Position numbers and translations under genes: made by a program. Below, piece after piece: positions 1-6,106 of a stretch of 6,603 bases of DNA. This DNA is from JAPLJQ01 sp037143735 (GTDB lineage Bacteria > Desulfobacterota > Syntrophia > Syntrophales > UBA2185), in assembly GCA_037143735.1 (NCBI GenBank), contig JBAWYD010000123.1, positions 1 to 6,603 on the forward strand, given 5' to 3'. Under the pieces are notes generated by a model. The model saw only the letters and a program-made list of their open reading frames with translations, had not been told where the DNA came from and searched no databases. How positions within the stretch are numbered: the stretch's first letter is position 1; every line of letters starts with the position of its first letter.

Positions 1-322
1 ATCCCTCCTTCACGCCAAAGGTTTTGCGAAAAACTTCCGGCGCCAGACTCGATCCCCCCATGCCCAGCAAAAGAGCGTGCGTGTAACCGTCGGCACGAAC
101 CGCTTGCACAAGGGAATCTATCTCCCCCAGCTTCCCCATCATACCCTTCGGGCTGTCCAACCAACCAAGACGATTGGCGATCTCCGTGGGTTCCGGTTTC
201 CATACCGTATGATCTTTGTCCCAGATGCGTTCCATAATCCGGCTCTTTTTCAGATCTGCTATCGCCACATCAACCAGAGCCCTGTAAGATCCCAGGTTTA
301 CCGATCCGGCAACAATCGACAT
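1..322 (-). CDS. pgi: Glucose-6-phosphate isomerase (Tal/Pgi-type), N-terminal part, cut by window edge
   Basis: This is a partial gene read right to left from an ATG at 322-320; 107 codons are visible and the rest lies beyond base 1. The product would interconvert glucose-6-phosphate and fructose-6-phosphate in the cytoplasm. The decisive motif is GMGGSSLAPEV at residues 87-97, the sugar-phosphate-binding SIS-domain signature found in phosphoglucose isomerases and in the Pgi half of bifunctional transaldolase/Pgi proteins. Upstream, residues 41-54 (W-K-P-E-P-T-E-I, then NRLGWL) match the opening of that same Pgi subfamily. The start is supported by a near-perfect Shine-Dalgarno at 334-328, five bases from the ATG. 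Because a start with its own ribosome binding site sits at the beginning of the Pgi domain, this is probably a stand-alone enzyme rather than the C-terminal half of a transaldolase fusion. It is divergent from the plus-strand cluster and probably unrelated to it in function. Confidence 0.85.
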   Translation of the reverse strand, partial: MSIVAGSVNLGSYRALVDVAIADLKKSRIMERIWDKDHTVWKPEPTEIANRLGWLDSPKGMMGKLGEIDSLVQAVRADGYTHALLLGMGGSSLAPEVFRKTFGVKEG

Positions 323-327
323 TTTCG

Positions 328-334
328 ACCTCCT
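328..334 (-). promoter_or_regulatory. Ribosome binding site of the isomerase gene
   Basis: The minus strand reads AGGAGGT here, five bases before the ATG at 322. It fixes the start of the truncated isomerase gene and shows that the real coding strand in this stretch is minus, although the plus strand is also open from 77 to 358. Confidence 0.75.
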
Positions 335-473
335 TTTATCGCACATGAAGCAAATTGATTTTTCTACTTTAAATTTAAAAACAGGTTGTGGTATAAGGCC
401 AGTGTATGTATATCAAAAAGACTCCATCTTTTTTAAATGAAACACATTGTCTCATTTTCCGGCAGGATAAATC
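335..473. promoter_or_regulatory. Divergent AT-rich intergenic region with weak candidate promoters
   Basis: This spacer separates the leftward isomerase gene from the rightward acetyltransferase gene, so it must hold promoters for at least the isomerase. On the minus strand, TTGATA (416-411) and TATACC (395-390) are 15 bases apart. On the plus strand, TATAAG (392-397) is preceded by TTAAAT (369-374) at 17 bases. All are imperfect sigma-70-type matches found by eye, so exact boxes are uncertain. The acetyltransferase has a modest Shine-Dalgarno, AGGA at 464-467, six bases before its ATG at 474. Confidence 0.35.
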
Positions 474-1028
474 ATGTTAAAGAGCGAACACACATATTTG
501 AGACCGACAAAAGCAGATGATATCCCATACCGCTACGAATGGTTCAACGACATGGAATTTGCACGCCTTTACATGGGCAAATCTGTTTATACATCATACG
601 AACAGGTGGAAAATGACGTTAGAGTTGCTATGCAGCCCACACCGTATTCAGGCCTGATGGAGCTGGCTATTCAAACCATAGAGGATAATCGTTATATTGG
701 CAATACATTCTTCCGGAAGATTAACTGGCAGGATCGTCATGCGGAGTTCGGTATCTTTATCGGAACTAAGGATCGATGGGGAAACCGACTTGGTAGCGAG
801 GTCACTAAAATCATGATCGATTACGGCTTTCGGGAACTCGGTTTCCACCGTCTGTGGCTGACTGTCTTTGCTTATAACCATCGTGCTATCAGGTGCTTCG
901 AAAAATGCGGCTTTAAAAAGGAATCTGTCTTTCGGGAGGTTATTTTTTCGGAAGGCGTGTATCATGATGTCGTCGGCATGTCTATTCTGGAAGGGGAAAC
1001 AGAAATTCCTTATGCAAAGTCATTATAA
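474..1028 (+). CDS. GNAT-family N-acetyltransferase, RimJ/RimL type
   Basis: This 184-residue protein has the length and layout of the RimJ/RimL-like branch of the GNAT superfamily, which transfers acetyl groups from acetyl-CoA to protein N-termini, amino acids, amino sugars or drugs. Visible signatures are the N-terminal strand LRPTKADD (9-16), the acetyl-CoA pyrophosphate-binding loop RWGNRLG (101-107) at the start of a helix, and the C-terminal motif beginning YNHRAIRCFEKCGF (134-147), where the Asn and the CFEKCGF turn are typical. No signal peptide is present, so it should be cytoplasmic. The substrate cannot be read from the sequence. The downstream TPR gene begins 36 bases after its stop on the same strand, so the two may share a transcript. 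It could be an N-acetylating tailoring step for the cluster or a bystander. The family call is firm and the role is not. Confidence 0.88.
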   Translation: MLKSEHTYLRPTKADDIPYRYEWFNDMEFARLYMGKSVYTSYEQVENDVRVAMQPTPYSGLMELAIQTIEDNRYIGNTFFRKINWQDRHAEFGIFIGTKDRWGNRLGSEVTKIMIDYGFRELGFHRLWLTVFAYNHRAIRCFEKCGFKKESVFREVIFSEGVYHDVVGMSILEGETEIPYAKSL

Positions 1029-1064
1029 ATATATCAGATTGTTTAAAGAGAAAGGAGTCATGCT

Positions 1065-3590
1065 ATGAAGGGTAAGTATTGGCGGTGCTTTTCAGGTGTT
1101 GCGTTCGTTCTGATCCTGGTCCTGTTTATGGCGGTTGACAATGGTCACGCCCTCAGTTTTTTCAAGAAGTCGTCGTATGATGAGGCTGTGACGTATTGGG
1201 ATAAGAAGGATTATGAACGTTCTGCAATATTTTCCCAGAAGGCGGTTCAGGAAGACCCAAGATCCGCACCGGCAAAACAGCTTTTGGGATGGAATTACAT
1301 CAAACTGAGCAGATTAGAGGAAGCGGAAGCTCTGTTTCTTGAAATCAGAAACATAAACAAAAAGGACATGAAAGCCATCCAGGGGCTGGCCTGGGTCTAT
1401 TCCGAGCAGGGAAGGAGCGACGAGGCGGAAGGGACCTTTAAAGAAGAGATCGGATGGGCAAAGGATCATCTGGAAAATGAATTTTACAACTCATCGTATC
1501 CTTCCGAAGACAGGAGATATATTGAATCCATTTATTCCGACGGCAATCACGGTTTGGGACAGGTGGCCAAAAAAGGTGGGGATTATCAGAAAGCTGCTGA
1601 TTACATGATCCTGGCTTTGAAGTATAAAAATCAGTTCACCGATGAAAGCGAGCTGTTAACGACCCTTGGTGATATTTATTATGAAGATGGAAAACTGGAA
1701 CAAGCTTTAGGCGCCTATGAAAAAGCCGTAAAGGAGGACAAGAAAAATCTCGCCGCCGGGCTCAAGCTGGGATGGGCCAGATATACGGCAAAGCGGTATG
1801 CCGATGCCGAGGATGCCTTTGAAAAGGTTTTCTACTTAAACAGAGACGTTGCTGAGAGCGTCTATGGACTTGCCCTGAGCCAGTACATGAACGGGAAACT
1901 CGATAAAGCCCGCATAAATCTTGCGAACGCCATAAAGATCAGCCCCTACTATGTAGATAATATCTTTATCCACGAGATCATAGGGAAAACTCCTGAATGG
2001 AGATCTCTATGGAAGGATTTTGGTCTGGCTTATTACAGGCTTGGTGACTATTCGGCCGCCCTCTACAAGCTTGACGGATATTTAAAAAAGGCGAACGCCG
2101 ATGACTATGATGCCCTGATCGCAGCGGCATGGAGCTATCGATGGCTCGGCTATCTGGATAAAGCAAAGTCCACCTTCGAGTTGGCTGCAAAGCAAAATCC
2201 GCAGGCAGACGAGCCCCTTGTCGGTCTCGGATCCACGTATCTGGCGTATGGTAAAAGTGCCGAAGCCCTCGCCGCCTTGAATCAGGCTTTATCCCTGAAT
2301 CCCGGCAGTGCCATCGCTTACAATGGTCTCGCATATCTTAATATGTATCAGAAAGATGAAAAGAAAGCGGAAGCGTCTCTGAGAAAATCGCTTTCCATCA
2401 ATAAAAACCTTTTTGATTCCCAGGCCTTTCTCGCCAATCTTTGTTTTAAACAAAAACGTTACGATGAGGCGATTAAAGAATACGAAAATATCATTAAAAT
2501 CGATAAACGGGTCGTAACATCGTGGAATAACATGGGCTGGTCCTACTACTATACAGGCCAATATGACAAAGCCATTCAGGCACTTAACGAATCGAAACAG
2601 ATTAATCCGTACTATGCCGAATCTTATTACGCTCTGGGACTTATCTACGCAAAAAAGGGCGATATGGACATGGCCAAGGCACAGATGACGACTGCCATAG
2701 AAATCTATCCATATTACGCCCATACGAAGGACCTGTTGAATCTCATCAAGACAAATCCGGGATGGAATAACCTCTATGGTGTACTGGGGTGGAGTTATTA
2801 CTATAAGCAGCAATATCAGTTGGCCTTAGGGGTATTCAAACAATACCTCGCCATCAAGCCCGGTGATAAAACGACCATCGGGGGAATCGCCTGGTCCAAT
2901 TATTGGGTTGGTAACCTGGACGAAGCCTATACAAATTTCCAGAATATCCTCAGAAAAGACGGGGAAGACGCAGATGCTATGGTGGGAAGCGGTTGGGTAC
3001 TCTTTTACAAGGGTAAAGACAAGGACGCCATTGCCTATCTGGAAAAGGCGATCAGGAAGGACCCGAAGCTGACCAATGCATGGCGAACCATTGCCGCCAT
3101 CCAGCTCCGGAATAAAAACGTCAAAGAAGCGGAGGCGACCTATAAAAAGATTGCCGAGATGGAGCCCCGCGCCATGGACGCTCGCAACAACCAGGGCTGG
3201 ATTCTCTACAAGGAACGGAAGTATAAGGAAGCAATCGAGAAATTCAATGATTCATTAAGGCTAAACCGCTATTTTGGCGAACCCCACTACGGCCTCGCTC
3301 TCTGTTATACGAAGATGGGGATGGGGGAGACAGACAAGGCAAAGACATCCTTTACGACAGCCATACAACTCTATCCCGCTTACATGGACGGCAAGGAGCT
3401 CTACGACATCATCGAAAGCAATCGAACATTATACGACCTCTATAATGTTCTGGGCTGGAGTTATTATTACAAGTATTATTATGAAGCTGCGAAATTCCAC
3501 TTTAACCGCATGCTCAAACTCGACCCCAAAAATCAGGACGCCACTCGCGGGCTGGATACCATCGCCAAGGTGTTGGGGACTGCGAAATAA
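1065..3590 (+). CDS. Large secreted tetratricopeptide-repeat (TPR) protein
   Basis: This is an 841-residue exported repeat protein. Residues 1-29 form a Sec-type signal peptide: a basic start with K2, K4 and R7, a hydrophobic core at about 11-24, and a probable cut after GHA (27-29). There is no lipobox cysteine, so a soluble periplasmic or secreted protein is expected. Almost all the rest is TPR solenoid, about 20 units of roughly 34 residues, with the usual pattern of W/L-G-Y-A-F-A-P; clear units lie near 195-228, 382-415, 484-517, 636-669 and 704-737. GWSYYY recurs at 491, 575 and 797. Three larger copies of a multi-TPR module can be aligned (see repeats). TPR proteins act as binding scaffolds, and no catalytic domain is visible. 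The start is set by AAAGGAG at 1051-1057, seven bases before the ATG. Adjacency to the PqqD/ATP-grasp genes suggests, but does not prove, a part in the same process. Confidence 0.9.
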   Translation: MKGKYWRCFSGVAFVLILVLFMAVDNGHALSFFKKSSYDEAVTYWDKKDYERSAIFSQKAVQEDPRSAPAKQLLGWNYIKLSRLEEAEALFLEIRNINKKDMKAIQGLAWVYSEQGRSDEAEGTFKEEIGWAKDHLENEFYNSSYPSEDRRYIESIYSDGNHGLGQVAKKGGDYQKAADYMILALKYKNQFTDESELLTTLGDIYYEDGKLEQALGAYEKAVKEDKKNLAAGLKLGWARYTAKRYADAEDAFEKVFYLNRDVAESVYGLALSQYMNGKLDKARINLANAIKISPYYVDNIFIHEIIGKTPEWRSLWKDFGLAYYRLGDYSAALYKLDGYLKKANADDYDALIAAAWSYRWLGYLDKAKSTFELAAKQNPQADEPLVGLGSTYLAYGKSAEALAALNQALSLNPGSAIAYNGLAYLNMYQKDEKKAEASLRKSLSINKNLFDSQAFLANLCFKQKRYDEAIKEYENIIKIDKRVVTSWNNMGWSYYYTGQYDKAIQALNESKQINPYYAESYYALGLIYAKKGDMDMAKAQMTTAIEIYPYYAHTKDLLNLIKTNPGWNNLYGVLGWSYYYKQQYQLALGVFKQYLAIKPGDKTTIGGIAWSNYWVGNLDEAYTNFQNILRKDGEDADAMVGSGWVLFYKGKDKDAIAYLEKAIRKDPKLTNAWRTIAAIQLRNKNVKEAEATYKKIAEMEPRAMDARNNQGWILYKERKYKEAIEKFNDSLRLNRYFGEPHYGLALCYTKMGMGETDKAKTSFTTAIQLYPAYMDGKELYDIIESNRTLYDLYNVLGWSYYYKYYYEAAKFHFNRMLKLDPKNQDATRGLDTIAKVLGTAK
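1929..2063 (+). repeat. TPR super-module junction, copy 1 (residues 289-333)
   Basis: This codes for the 45-residue segment from AIKISPYY to YSAAL. It joins a canonical TPR to an atypical linker (HEIIGKTPEW) and the next TPR. It aligns without gaps to the segments at residues 544-588 and 766-810. This copy is the most divergent: FGLAYYRLGDY replaces the LGWSYYYK of the other two. Confidence 0.65.
2694..2828 (+). repeat. TPR super-module junction, copy 2 (residues 544-588)
   Basis: This 45-residue segment runs from AIEIYPYY to YQLAL and contains LYGVLGWSYYYK. By hand count it shares 22 of 45 residues with copy 3, with no gap. It lies 255 residues after copy 1, close to seven and a half TPRs, so a whole multi-TPR block was duplicated rather than a single unit. 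Confidence 0.7.
3360..3494 (+). repeat. TPR super-module junction, copy 3 (residues 766-810)
   Basis: This 45-residue segment runs from AIQLYPAY to YEAAK and contains LYNVLGWSYYYK. It lies 222 residues after copy 2, one TPR (about 33 residues) less than the spacing between copies 1 and 2. It begins a last, truncated module that ends with the protein at residue 841. Confidence 0.7.
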
Positions 3591-3629
3591 GGGCATGTAA
3601 ATCATTATGAATATCATAAAATCGATTAC

Positions 3630-3663
3630 CCCCCCTGTTCTTGATGGACGAAGGACAGGGGGG
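3630..3663 (+). terminator. Strong GC-rich hairpin between the TPR gene and the PqqD-like gene
   Basis: CCCCCCTGTTC (3630-3640) can pair with GGACAGGGGGG (3653-3663). The stem is 11 base pairs with one G-T wobble, around a 12-base loop. It begins 40 bases after the TPR stop codon. The 3' side is followed by AGTCGTTTG rather than a clean T tract, so it is not a textbook intrinsic terminator. It could be a partial terminator or attenuator, an RNA-stabilising 3' hairpin for the TPR message, or a translational control element. The last reading is possible because the G run is part of the Shine-Dalgarno of a possible start at 3673. Confidence 0.55.
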
Positions 3664-3693
3664 AGTCGTTTGATGATTCCTTGCAATACACCA

Positions 3694-3700
3694 CGGAGTG
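3694..3700 (+). promoter_or_regulatory. Ribosome binding site favouring the 3706 start of the PqqD-like gene
   Basis: CGGAGTG lies just upstream of the ATG at 3706, with GGAG at 3695-3698 leaving seven bases. An in-frame ATG at 3673 has a similar GGAG (3662-3665), but that one is partly locked in the hairpin stem at 3653-3663. A still earlier in-frame ATG at 3607 has no recognisable site and would put the hairpin inside the gene. Confidence 0.45.
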
Positions 3701-3705
3701 GATGT

Positions 3706-4101
3706 ATGCCGAAAAAAAACAATTTGTTAGATCAAATTCACTGCGTCTTCGACGGCGACGCGTCAGAAGCCTGTCCACCCTTGGAAAAAGAAGAACTGCC
3801 CGTCTGTATAAATCACATTCGCAAACTCAATGATGAAATAGATCAGATGAACATTCCGGATCACATCCGGGAAAGTATCATCAAAAGGGGAAGTGACTCA
3901 TTTATATTCAACAGGCAAAATGGCGCCGTGTATTCACTCAATGCGACGGGCGCCTTCTTTTTAGGGAAAATCATCTCGGGAAAAGACACCCGCGTCATAT
4001 TGGACAATTTGCGACGTGATTTCGAGGTGGATTCTATCCGTGATGCGGTAAAGGATTTCCATTCCTTCCTGAATGAACTGCAAAAAATCGATTTGACATA
4101 A
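3706..4101 (+). CDS. PqqD-like protein (RiPP recognition element fold)
   Basis: From the 3706 start the protein has 131 residues. The C-terminal part, about 54-131, has the PqqD pattern: a short beta-hairpin (FIFNRQNGAVYSLN), the conserved LNATG at 78-82 followed by a helix, SGKDTRVILDNL at 91-102, a [D/E]-F-E-V stretch, and a final helix ending FLNELQKIDL. PqqD and its relatives adopt a winged-helix-like fold that binds leader peptides and delivers them to modifying enzymes; they have no catalytic activity. The first 50 residues are an extension without recognised homology, containing Cys13, Cys23 and Cys34. Starts at 3673 (142 residues) or 3607 (164 residues) are possible; 3706 is preferred for its accessible Shine-Dalgarno. 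The ATP-grasp gene follows after eight bases. No radical SAM partner is visible, so this is not the PQQ pathway and the symbol pqqD is not assigned. Confidence 0.8.
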   Translation: MPKKNNLLDQIHCVFDGDASEACPPLEKEELPVCINHIRKLNDEIDQMNIPDHIRESIIKRGSDSFIFNRQNGAVYSLNATGAFFLGKIISGKDTRVILDNLRRDFEVDSIRDAVKDFHSFLNELQKIDLT

Positions 4102-4109
4102 GGCATGAC

Positions 4110-5168
4110 ATGGAAACCGGGATCAGCAACATCAATGTCGCCGTTACGGGTCTTTTAGCCACGGACAGTCCCTATCCAGGGCTCGGGATCGCGAGATGCC
4201 TGAAACTGGCAGACGAATTTCGGGGAACGATCACGGGCCTTGTTTTTGAACCCCTGTCAACAGGCGTGTTCAGTAAAGGAATCATTGATTACGCCTATAT
4301 CGTGCCTTATCCGGCTGCGGGTCACGATGCCCTCATCAATCGGATCGAAGAAATACATCGAAAGACTCCCCTGGATGTCATCATCCCGGCGCTTGATTCT
4401 GAAGTCCTGCTCTATGCCCGGCTTCAGGAAAGACTCAACGGTCTTGGCATACAGCTTCTATTGCCCCCGGCTTCTCAGGTAAAGCTTCGGGCCAAAAATC
4501 TGCTTTATGAATTTGGTCTGAAAAACGGAATCGACGTCCCAAAGACATTGATTTTAAACAATGTGGAAGAAATACGGTCCAAATCAGCCGATATCGGGAT
4601 CCCATTTATATTAAAAGGCGTTTTGAGCGATGCAAGAGTCTGCTCATCCGTAGAAAAAGGCGAGGCAGAATATGGAAGCCTTTTCGAGTCATGGGGCTAT
4701 CCGGTCCTGATGCAACACTACATTACAGGCGATGAATTTGATGTGATTGCCCTGACGGACAGGCAAAAGACAATGATCGGAGCAGTTGCGATGAAGAAGG
4801 TCGGCCTTACAGAGAAAGGCAAGGCATATGCCGGGGTAACCATTGAGAATCAAAAACTGATCAAGTTGACCGCCAGGGTTCTTAGAAAATTGGATTGGGT
4901 AGGACCGGCAGAATGTGAGTTCATCCGGGATCAAAAAGGTTCTTTCCATCTTATTGAGGTAAATAGCCGTTTCCCCTCGTGGCTTTATCTTGCAGCCGTG
5001 GCGGGCCAGAACCTGCCTCTTTTAACCGTGAAATTGGCCCTTGGTCTTCCCGTTCTGCCACTAAAAGATTACATCGCCGGAAAGCTCTTTTTGCGAACCG
5101 TCACGGACACTGTAATCGACCCTCACACCCTTACCGAACTGACAGTTTTAGGGGAGACAGCATTTTGA
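4110..5168 (+). CDS. ATP-grasp ligase, carboxylate-amine/carbamoyl-phosphate-synthase-like
   Basis: This 352-residue protein has the three-part ATP-grasp layout. Residues 8-120 form a Rossmann-like pre-ATP-grasp domain (VAVTGL, then DVIIPALDSE at 89-98). Residues 121-210 contain the ATP-binding lysines: Lys129 in RAKN and Lys169 in FILKG. Residues 200-290 carry MQHYITGDEFDV (201-212), GPAECEF (265-271) and IEVNSRFPSW (282-291), with the metal-binding residues Glu270, Glu283 and Asn285. Such enzymes activate a carboxylate as an acyl phosphate and join it to an amine or other nucleophile, so peptide- or amide-bond formation in the cytoplasm is the natural guess; the substrate is unknown. A weak AAGG (4100-4103) precedes the ATG, and the gene probably relies on coupling to the PqqD-like gene. 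It overlaps the next gene, a degenerate paralogue, by four bases. Confidence 0.85.
   Translation: METGISNINVAVTGLLATDSPYPGLGIARCLKLADEFRGTITGLVFEPLSTGVFSKGIIDYAYIVPYPAAGHDALINRIEEIHRKTPLDVIIPALDSEVLLYARLQERLNGLGIQLLLPPASQVKLRAKNLLYEFGLKNGIDVPKTLILNNVEEIRSKSADIGIPFILKGVLSDARVCSSVEKGEAEYGSLFESWGYPVLMQHYITGDEFDVIALTDRQKTMIGAVAMKKVGLTEKGKAYAGVTIENQKLIKLTARVLRKLDWVGPAECEFIRDQKGSFHLIEVNSRFPSWLYLAAVAGQNLPLLTVKLALGLPVLPLKDYIAGKLFLRTVTDTVIDPHTLTELTVLGETAF
5151..5156 (+). promoter_or_regulatory. Ribosome binding site deciding a TTG start at 5165
   Basis: GGGGAG lies inside the 3' end of the upstream ATP-grasp gene, eight bases before TTG at 5165-5167. The TTG overlaps the upstream stop as TTGA (5165-5168). 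The first strand (IIGVTGL) begins at the same place as in the paralogue (VAVTGL), which supports this start over in-frame ATG codons far upstream. Confidence 0.7.
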
Positions 5169-6106
5169 TCATTGGAGTGACAGGGCTGAATACGGCAAGT
5201 GAGCCGGCTGCCGGTTACGGCGTTCTGAAATCACTTAAGGATTGCGGTGATCATGACCTGGTCGGCCTGGTATACGAACCTTTGGAAACATGTATGTATC
5301 AAAGCGACCTGATGAATAGAGTGTATCTCATTCCTTTTCCAGGAAGAGATTCCGGGGAATATCTGAAGCGGCTGTCGCAGATCAAGTCAAATACGGGGAT
5401 GGATATTCTCATCCCCAATCAACAGAGGGAAGTCCCTTTTCTGATAGATCACGTTTCAGCGCTTGACGGCATGGGAATCAAAACACTGCTCCCCCAAAAG
5501 CAATCCATGCGCGATATATTTAAGGGCGAACCGAGCGACAGGTTGAAGGAACGCGCAGTGTCTTTCAGCCTGCCGTCGACGGAAGGCAGCGACGACAGGA
5601 TATCCATTCTCTCCCTGGGAAAAGCTCCTGTGCAAAACATGAATGTTTTTCGTAATATAGCAGATGACGAATTTGCCATCGGACTTCTGGCTGACCAAAA
5701 CCACCAGATTGCGGGATTGGTATCAATCAAAAAGCTCTTAACCACTCCCGGGGGCAGCACATGGATGGGGCTTACCATTGATGATGAAGAATTTAACAAT
5801 GTGGCCGAAGAAATCGTGGCAAAAACCGGCTGGACGGGTCCCATGACAATCAACATGACCAGAAACGAAAGAGGCATCCCTTGTGTACGAAATGTCCTGC
5901 CCGTATTCCCGGACTGGATCAACTTCGCAGCCACGGCGGGCATGAATCTTCCCGCGGCCCTTGTAGATATTGTTCAGGGTGAATACGTTCCCCCTGTTTC
6001 TCGAATCATTCCAGGTAAGCTGTTTGTGCGCATGTCCATAGACGTCGTCACGGATATCGACCGCTTCGGAATCTTTTCTTTAACCGGAGAGCTGACTTAT
6101 GACTAA
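5165..6106 (+). CDS. Degenerate ATP-grasp paralogue, probable pseudoenzyme
   Basis: This 313-residue protein starts at TTG and resembles the preceding ATP-grasp ligase along its length. Shared landmarks are VTGL near the start, LVYEPLET against LVFEPLST, DILIPNQQREV against DVIIPALDSEV, TGWTGP against LDWVGP, VFPDW against RFPSW, AGMNLP against AGQNLP, and IPGKLFVR against IAGKLFLR. The residues that make an ATP-grasp enzyme work are gone. The region carrying the ATP lysine (FILKG in the paralogue) is shortened by about 30-40 residues with no equivalent. Glu268 and Glu270 are replaced by Thr228 and Asn230, and Glu283, Asn285 and Arg287 by Asn243, Leu245 and Val247. The frame is intact with normal coding character, so it looks like a conserved non-catalytic partner or substrate-binding subunit rather than a decaying pseudogene. 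It overlaps the ligase by four bases and the decarboxylase by eight. Confidence 0.8.
   Translation: MIIGVTGLNTASEPAAGYGVLKSLKDCGDHDLVGLVYEPLETCMYQSDLMNRVYLIPFPGRDSGEYLKRLSQIKSNTGMDILIPNQQREVPFLIDHVSALDGMGIKTLLPQKQSMRDIFKGEPSDRLKERAVSFSLPSTEGSDDRISILSLGKAPVQNMNVFRNIADDEFAIGLLADQNHQIAGLVSIKKLLTTPGGSTWMGLTIDDEEFNNVAEEIVAKTGWTGPMTINMTRNERGIPCVRNVLPVFPDWINFAATAGMNLPAALVDIVQGEYVPPVSRIIPGKLFVRMSIDVVTDIDRFGIFSLTGELTYD

Noticed and set aside
77..358. Open plus-strand frame of 93 codons at the left edge
   Set aside because: It is antisense to the isomerase gene, whose minus-strand translation contains GMGGSSLAPEV and has a strong ribosome binding site. The plus frame has no recognisable protein character.
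368..379. Perfect 12-base palindrome TTTAAATTTAAA in the divergent spacer
   Set aside because: Only A and T are involved in an AT-rich spacer, so chance is a sufficient explanation. It could be an operator, but nothing else supports that.
1065..1160. Lipoprotein signal on the TPR protein because of Cys8
   Set aside because: Cys8 lies before the hydrophobic core, not after it in an L-x-x-C lipobox. The cleavage site looks like a normal signal peptidase I site after GHA.
2289..2813. 174-codon minus-strand frame within the TPR gene
   Set aside because: It is a shadow of the TPR coding sequence; TPR codons rich in Ala, Tyr and Lys readily give open antisense frames. Its translation has no domain pattern.
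3607..3705. Longer PqqD-like protein starting at 3607
   Set aside because: There is no ribosome binding site, and the extra residues (NIIKSITPPVLDGRR...) are encoded by the intergenic hairpin. A start at 3673 remains possible.
3706..4101. Assignment as pqqD of pyrroloquinoline quinone synthesis
   Set aside because: No pqqA, pqqB, pqqC or pqqE is present, and the protein has a long unrelated N-terminal extension. The neighbours are ligases and a decarboxylase, so only the fold family is supported.
4979..5164. In-frame upstream extension of the pseudo-ATP-grasp gene to an ATG at 4979
   Set aside because: It lies wholly inside the upstream ligase gene, its translation is Arg/Ser/His-rich without family similarity, and homology to the paralogue begins exactly at the TTG at 5165 with a good Shine-Dalgarno.
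5449..5943. 164-codon minus-strand frame within the pseudo-ATP-grasp gene
   Set aside because: It is antisense to a gene with clear homology to its neighbour. No ribosome binding site or recognisable motif supports it.
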